Shown: in pieces, positions 59,736 through 64,000 of the stretch | Layout of the letters: each line of letters begins with the position of its first letter | Numbering within the stretch: the first letter of the stretch is position 1 | DNA from: Pseudomonadales bacterium | GTDB taxonomy: Bacteria; Pseudomonadota; Gammaproteobacteria; Pseudomonadales; UBA5518 | Direction: 5' to 3' | Assembly (NCBI GenBank): GCA_024234165.1 | Contig: JACKOP010000002.1 | Location: 558,001-622,000 of the forward strand | Length of the DNA stretch: 64,000 nucleotides | Position numbers and translations under genes: made by a program | Notes under the pieces: generated by a model | What the model was told of the DNA's origin: nothing | The model's input: only the letters and a program-made list of their open reading frames with translations | Databases searched by the model: none

Positions 59736-61664
59736 ATGAACGGACGTCGCCTGGTCTACTGCCTCGTGATGCTGTGTTGTTGCCTCAGCGGTTACGCATC
59801 AGGAAATTCGCCCGCAGAAACATCCCATCGACCCGGACACCATGCGAGCTCCGAAATATCCGGGCCCGATACATCACCCGTGAATGCAAGTACACGGCAT
59901 TCACCGGTGCTGCTGGCTTCTCGTGCATCGATACCCTTGCCGCCAGCGCCGAAAGCCGGGTTTCCGACCGTGCGTCCCATGGGCGTAAACCTTCCCAACC
60001 TGCTTCTGGGCTACCTGGGTTTGGCGCCTGGCGGTGCGCAAGCGATGCGCAAGTCCATGGATAGCGCGCGAGCGGCCGGCTTCACGCATGCTCGCTTCAT
60101 CGCCAGCGGATACTGGCCCATGGACATGACCACCGGCAGCAGTTTCGTGAACAATCCGGGCGCATACATGGCTGCATTCGACGAACTGGTAATGGACGCA
60201 GAGGCACGGGGGCTTCGACTCGTTCCCAGCCTGTTATGGAATATCCACCTGTGGCCGGACATCAGCGGGGAACCCCTTTCTGCCCTTTTCACGCCAGGCT
60301 CCGAAACCCGTAGCCGAGCCGAGGCTTATGTTTCGACGGTCGTCCAGCGCTATGCAGGAAGGAACGTCATCCTCGCCTGGGAGATGGGCAACGAGTTCAA
60401 CCTGGCCGCCGATATGGACGTCTCGCGTTGCAGCGTGTGTCCCGAAGATGGCGCGGCGAACGCATGCGGCAATCTGTCGCCGAACCGTGGTACGCCGTGC
60501 CGCAGAACAGCAGCAGACAACATTTTTTCCTGCAACGGTTGCCGAGGCGTCAATACGGTCGTGCAAGACCTCGGCACATTCACTGCATCCATGGCGGCAC
60601 TGGTTCACACGCTGGACCCCGGAAAGCCGTTTTCATCCGGCAACGCACACCCCCGGCCTGCTGCGTGGCACCTCTCACGCCACCCGTGCCCTCATTGCGA
60701 CATGACACCGGATTCACCGGCTCAATATGCAGAGGCCCTGATGCAGCTTCATCCTTCGGGAGTGGACTGGATCAGTGTGCACCATTACCCGGGAAAAGGC
60801 CGGTTTGGTGACACCGATACGACGGGTGAGCCGCTTCTCCATGTGGCACAGGCAGCGGCGCAGAAGGCGGGTCGCAAGCTCTTCGTAGGCGAATACGGTG
60901 AAGCACGTGCCGGAAGCGTAAGTTGCATCCAAAATGCCCCGTGCAACGGCGACCCCGCTTCGGTTTTCACGCGTCACGTCGTGACCACCATCGTCGACGA
61001 AAACGTACCATTCAGCGCTGTCTGGGCATGGGATTTTTTCCAGGCCTGCCCCGACGTTCCTACTTGCATGACCATCCTCCCGTCCGACCCTGTCGCCGAC
61101 TGGCTGCAGCTATATCAGACTGCGGCCGGGTCGTGTGAGAACGCGGCGGAAGGCGCAGCGTGTCCGGTCGGACGTTGCCGTTCCGGACGCTGCAAATCCG
61201 TACCAGTTCTGGAAACATCCTTTGCCACGGGGATTCCCGACGGCTGGCGTCATTGGAGCGATTGCTCTGGGTGCACCCCGTCCACATTCTCTGCAGCACT
61301 GGCTGACGGAACTCAGGCGATGACCCTGGCCACACAAGACCTTCCCTGCAGCAGTGCTTCCGGCTGCGAACATCCAGGGGCTTATGTGATGTCTCCCGCG
61401 GCACCTGCAATGCCAGGCCGACTGATGGTGTACGGCGCCTTCCTTTCCACCACGCAGTCAACTGTCGATGTACTTGCACTCAACACCTCGGGCGTCGAGA
61501 TCGCGGCACTGGCGGTGGAGATTCCTGTCTCCTCCAAGTGGACCACGCGCGGCGGCGTGGTAACGCTCCCTTCGGAAACCGTACAAATACGTCTACGACT
61601 GAAGCTTGCCGCGCCGCATGCCACGGTCACCCTGAATAGGCTGCGAGCAGACTGGAGACCATGA
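59736..61664 (+). CDS. Secreted glycoside hydrolase, clan GH-A (GH5/mannanase-like)
   Basis: A 642-residue secreted protein. A signal peptide (NGRRLVYCLVMLCCCLSGYA) precedes a Ser/Thr/Pro-rich linker, then a (beta/alpha)8 catalytic domain from about 80 to 470. Glu220 in WEMGNEFNL fits the clan GH-A acid/base, and Glu386 in LFVGEYGEAR the nucleophile; SVHHYPG contributes the usual His. Many paired cysteines (for example 232-271) suggest disulfides. Residues 500-642 look like a beta-rich carbohydrate-binding domain. The ATG at 59736 has GAGG 8 bases upstream. It may cut this cell's own exopolysaccharide or an environmental glycan; its substrate is not evident. Confidence 0.75.
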   Translation: MNGRRLVYCLVMLCCCLSGYASGNSPAETSHRPGHHASSEISGPDTSPVNASTRHSPVLLASRASIPLPPAPKAGFPTVRPMGVNLPNLLLGYLGLAPGGAQAMRKSMDSARAAGFTHARFIASGYWPMDMTTGSSFVNNPGAYMAAFDELVMDAEARGLRLVPSLLWNIHLWPDISGEPLSALFTPGSETRSRAEAYVSTVVQRYAGRNVILAWEMGNEFNLAADMDVSRCSVCPEDGAANACGNLSPNRGTPCRRTAADNIFSCNGCRGVNTVVQDLGTFTASMAALVHTLDPGKPFSSGNAHPRPAAWHLSRHPCPHCDMTPDSPAQYAEALMQLHPSGVDWISVHHYPGKGRFGDTDTTGEPLLHVAQAAAQKAGRKLFVGEYGEARAGSVSCIQNAPCNGDPASVFTRHVVTTIVDENVPFSAVWAWDFFQACPDVPTCMTILPSDPVADWLQLYQTAAGSCENAAEGAACPVGRCRSGRCKSVPVLETSFATGIPDGWRHWSDCSGCTPSTFSAALADGTQAMTLATQDLPCSSASGCEHPGAYVMSPAAPAMPGRLMVYGAFLSTTQSTVDVLALNTSGVEIAALAVEIPVSSKWTTRGGVVTLPSETVQIRLRLKLAAPHATVTLNRLRADWRP

Positions 61665-61720
61665 GTGCATGGCTTCCAACTGCACCCTGCACAATGATCA
61701 CATGGAGCAGATGCCTGCCA

Positions 61721-62461
61721 TTACAGTCTGAGTATGTTGGATTTTTCGATATCCCTTACCAGAAACTCCTTGGCGTTCTCTGCAACGAAATCCTCTTCGT
61801 CAGCGCTGAGCAGGTTTACCCTTTCTTTGTTCAGCTGCTCCGACCTGGCAATGACTGCATTGGCCCTCTCCCATCCGTCGGCATCGAGCACCAATCCCAG
61901 CGTCGAAAAAATCACGTTCAGTCTGTCATGGTTCAAGAATACACTTTCATAATCCACACATTTTATATTGTATCCCTTCCTGATGGCCTCTCTGGTCAAA
62001 AACAAGGAACGGTTCCACTCCATCACCGCAGCACGGAAGTTCTTGTCGGCCGGCCAATTATTCCTTTCAGTAACGCGTCCCTGATACGAAGAAGCAACTT
62101 CCCGGATATTCCGATATATGAAAAAAACAACCGCATCACGAAATATCTGAAAAATCTCGTCATAACACTCATACAACTCCGGCCTTTTATCACCAATGTA
62201 AATGCATGAATCGAATTTCTCCCTTATTTTCCTGTCATGGCGGTGGAATTCATCGAAATTCCCGTAGAACGTATCGCCATCCCGGACATCGAAAAATCTT
62301 TCCTTTTCAAAATGTTCCGGTGTCAAAGAAAAACTGCCCTTGCTTTCCAGGTGACCGAACCTTTCCATCCCCATGACGATGTCATCGCTCGCGGAGAGAA
62401 GCTGCGCCAGCGCACCGGTTCCCGATCTGGCGCAGCCGGCCACAAAAATGAATTTTTTCAT
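61721..62461 (-). CDS. Sulfotransferase family protein (AT-rich)
   Basis: A 246-residue protein. MKKFIFVAGCARSGTGALAQ carries a canonical PAPS 5'-phosphosulfate loop (CARSGTGAL) and FFIYRNIREVASSYQGRV a good 3'-phosphate motif (R and S). Base composition and codon choice are clearly more AT-rich than the neighbours (AAA, ATA and TTT are common), suggesting recent acquisition. The ATG at 62461 is chosen for the motif at the extreme N-terminus. It is convergent with the hydrolase and may sulfate a surface glycan. Confidence 0.82.
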   Translation of the reverse strand: MKKFIFVAGCARSGTGALAQLLSASDDIVMGMERFGHLESKGSFSLTPEHFEKERFFDVRDGDTFYGNFDEFHRHDRKIREKFDSCIYIGDKRPELYECYDEIFQIFRDAVVFFIYRNIREVASSYQGRVTERNNWPADKNFRAAVMEWNRSLFLTREAIRKGYNIKCVDYESVFLNHDRLNVIFSTLGLVLDADGWERANAVIARSEQLNKERVNLLSADEEDFVAENAKEFLVRDIEKSNILRL

Positions 62462-62545
62462 GTATCGATAATCCCGATGATCAGTTTTTTGCAAACCCGA
62501 ATCACATCGATCCATGCAATCGGTCGATGGCTCGCCTGACTCCTG

Positions 62546-62734
62546 TCATGCCGCTGGAATCTTCCGCAACGCGTCCAGTATCGGTTTTACCGCGGCCAGC
62601 GGCACGTGCACTTCATGGCTGTTGACCGGCTTGCCGTCGACGCCGAGCCGCATGAACTGCAGCCGCGCCACGCCATTGTGAATCGCGATGGCACTGACGC
62701 CGTCGACCAGAAAAGTGGGTTGCGCTCCCTGCAT
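62546..62734 (-). CDS. Small conserved-looking protein of unknown function
   Basis: A 62-residue protein, MQGAQPTFLVDGVSAIAIHN followed by VARLQFMRLGVDGKPVNSHE and VHVPLAAVKPILDALRKI. The pattern suggests a small beta sheet with a C-terminal helix. An AGG ribosome-binding site lies 8 bases before the ATG at 62734. I do not recognise the family. It stands between a glycosyltransferase and a sulfotransferase gene. Confidence 0.55.
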   Translation of the reverse strand: MQGAQPTFLVDGVSAIAIHNGVARLQFMRLGVDGKPVNSHEVHVPLAAVKPILDALRKIPAA

Positions 62735-62748
62735 GATCAATTACCTCG

Positions 62749-62760
62749 CATATGCATATG
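62749..62760. other. 12-bp palindrome
   Basis: CATATGCATATG is a perfect palindrome in the 46-base spacer between the glycosyltransferase stop and the small gene start, overlapping where a promoter or operator for the small gene might be. It could equally be chance. Confidence 0.3.
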
Positions 62761-62780
62761 AATCTGGTGGCCCACCCTGA

Positions 62781-64000
62781 TCAGCGGCAGGCCAGCGTCC
62801 GATTGTCGGTGGTGGTGAATATCTCTGCTTCCTGCAGCGCCGCCTGCATGTCCGCGACGCCGCTCTTCATGTCGTAGTGTTGCGCTGCGAAACGATGGGC
62901 GCGCTGCGACATCGCCGCCCAGGCCGATGCGTCCTCGTGCAGGCGTCGGATCGCATCCACCCAGTCGGCAGGCGTACGCGCGACCACGGCCTCGACTCCG
63001 TCACCAAACGCGATCCCTTCCGCCGCCACCGGTGACAACACGCAAGGCACGCCCTGTGCCAGCGCACCGATCACCTTGCCCTTGATGCCCGCTCCGCTCT
63101 GCAGCGGTGCGATGAAGACACGACAGGTGGAATAGACCTCCGCGACGTCCGCAACCCAACCCTCGAGGACCACGTCGTCGTGCTCGGCGCTCAGCGTGCG
63201 CAGCGCCTTCGGGGCGTTGCTGCCGTAGAGCCGCAGCCGCACGCCCGGCAAGGCCGCGCGCAAGGCCGGCATCACTTCGCGCACGAACCATTCGACTGCC
63301 TCGAGGTTTGGCGCGTGGTTGTAGCCGCCAAGGAAAGCCACGTCGCGACGCGACGGAAAAGGCGCCACTGCCGCAACGGTTTCACACACCCAGGGACATT
63401 TCGCAACTTTCGTGGAGTCGAGGTTGTGCGACAGGATCACTGCCTTCTCGACATCGGTATACGACAGCACCAGATCGACCTTGCGCATCGTTTCAAGTTC
63501 GGAATCACGTGTTTCGACCGCACGTGCGATGGCTTCCGGGTTGCCGCTGTTCAGTGCGGCCCGGAGTTCACGCAGGAAATGCAGGTCTGCATTCATCAGC
63601 ACGATCCGGGCATCGGGTGCGTGCCGGCGGATATGGTCGACGCATTCGCGGGCGACGTAATAGCGCGTGATATAGATGAGGTCGAACTCCGCTCCGCGGC
63701 GCTCGATGAGCTCGTTGACGCTGACGGCGAACGGCGCGTAGACAGTCTCGATACCCATGCGCTGCAGATCGTCCGTATAGCGCCCCATGTACGCCATGTT
63801 CTGGGCGACGAAGGTGCACTTGAAGCCCAACGCCTGCAGCATGCGCATTTCCTGGATCGCCGCATAGCTGCCGGCGTTCTGGTCGGGCATCGGTGTCTCG
63901 GCATCGATCACCAGCGCACGGAACTCGACGTTGCGGTCCTTGTGCAACTCGAGGTCCACACCCTCCTTGCCGTTGTTGCGGCACGCAGCGATCCAGCGGC
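62781..64000 (-). CDS. Glycosyltransferase (GT4-type), 5' end beyond the window
   Basis: At least 406 residues are visible and the frame is still open at base 64000, with in-frame codons RWIAACRNNGKEG before the first possible start (GTG at 63959), so the true N-terminus probably lies outside. The visible part has FRALVIDAETPMPDQNAGSY, then a GT-B fold: donor-side VAFLGGYNHAPNLEAVEWF, VRLRLYGSNAPKAL and FIAPLQSGAGIKGKVIGALA with PCVLSPVAAEGI. A second domain, such as a GT2, may precede it. It belongs to the surface-glycan genes in this part of the window. Confidence 0.82.
   Translation of the reverse strand, partial: RWIAACRNNGKEGVDLELHKDRNVEFRALVIDAETPMPDQNAGSYAAIQEMRMLQALGFKCTFVAQNMAYMGRYTDDLQRMGIETVYAPFAVSVNELIERRGAEFDLIYITRYYVARECVDHIRRHAPDARIVLMNADLHFLRELRAALNSGNPEAIARAVETRDSELETMRKVDLVLSYTDVEKAVILSHNLDSTKVAKCPWVCETVAAVAPFPSRRDVAFLGGYNHAPNLEAVEWFVREVMPALRAALPGVRLRLYGSNAPKALRTLSAEHDDVVLEGWVADVAEVYSTCRVFIAPLQSGAGIKGKVIGALAQGVPCVLSPVAAEGIAFGDGVEAVVARTPADWVDAIRRLHEDASAWAAMSQRAHRFAAQHYDMKSGVADMQAALQEAEIFTTTDNRTLACR

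Overview
The window is GC-rich DNA from a motile, encapsulated gammaproteobacterium that can respire at low oxygen. Three things point there: the ccoGHIS-hemN-fnr block, the polar-flagellum regulator set FleQ/FleS/FleR with sigma-54 and sigma-28 promoters, and the kpsMTEDCS capsule genes. No gene fixes the genus.

Layout. (1) 1-6.7 kb: cbb3-oxidase maturation genes (3' end of ccoG, ccoH, ccoI, ccoS), a TauE/SafE-like membrane protein, hemN behind a well-placed ANR/FNR box, and fnr. (2) 6.7-28.4 kb: a flagellar block. fleR, fleS, fleQ and fliS lie on the minus strand; fliC, flaG, fliD and a fliT-like gene on the plus strand; the rod-hook genes flgB to flgL on the minus strand; flgA, flgM and flgN on the plus strand. 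Good sigma-54 promoters sit before fleSR and flgB, and good sigma-28 promoters before fliC and flgM. (3) 28.5-34.6 kb: tRNA-Arg(CCT), then a czcI-like small protein and a czcCBA-type metal efflux operon. (4) 34.5-40.7 kb: a rearranged accessory island bounded by two direct copies, about 353 bp each, of the czcA/kpsS 3' junction. It holds a relic of an RHS gene, an XRE-regulator stub, a toxin-antitoxin pair whose toxin is split by an IS1634-family element (6-bp target duplication, both toxin halves still readable), an immunity-like gene, an orphan RHS toxin tip and a 5'-truncated RHS gene. (5) 40.4-54.1 kb: one minus-strand capsule operon, kpsM-kpsT-kpsE-kpsD, a four-repeat GT2-GT4 fusion, two sulfotransferase-like genes, a glycosyltransferase, kpsC, kpsS. 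(6) 54.4-59.5 kb: four translationally coupled glycan genes (GT2 with a duplicated N-terminal module, GT4, hexapeptide acetyltransferase, pyruvyl transferase). (7) 59.7-64 kb: a secreted clan GH-A-like glycoside hydrolase, an AT-richer sulfotransferase, a small unknown protein and a glycosyltransferase running off the window end.

How the parts work together. FleQ should drive fleSR, FleR the sigma-54 hook-basal-body genes, and sigma-28 (held by FlgM until hook completion) the filament genes. The kps genes build and export a lipid-linked polysaccharide; the glycosyl-, sulfo-, acetyl- and pyruvyl-transferases around them suggest a decorated, possibly sulfated capsule, and the hydrolase may trim it. 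The island between the metal-efflux and capsule operons looks like a hotspot for polymorphic toxin and toxin-antitoxin turnover.
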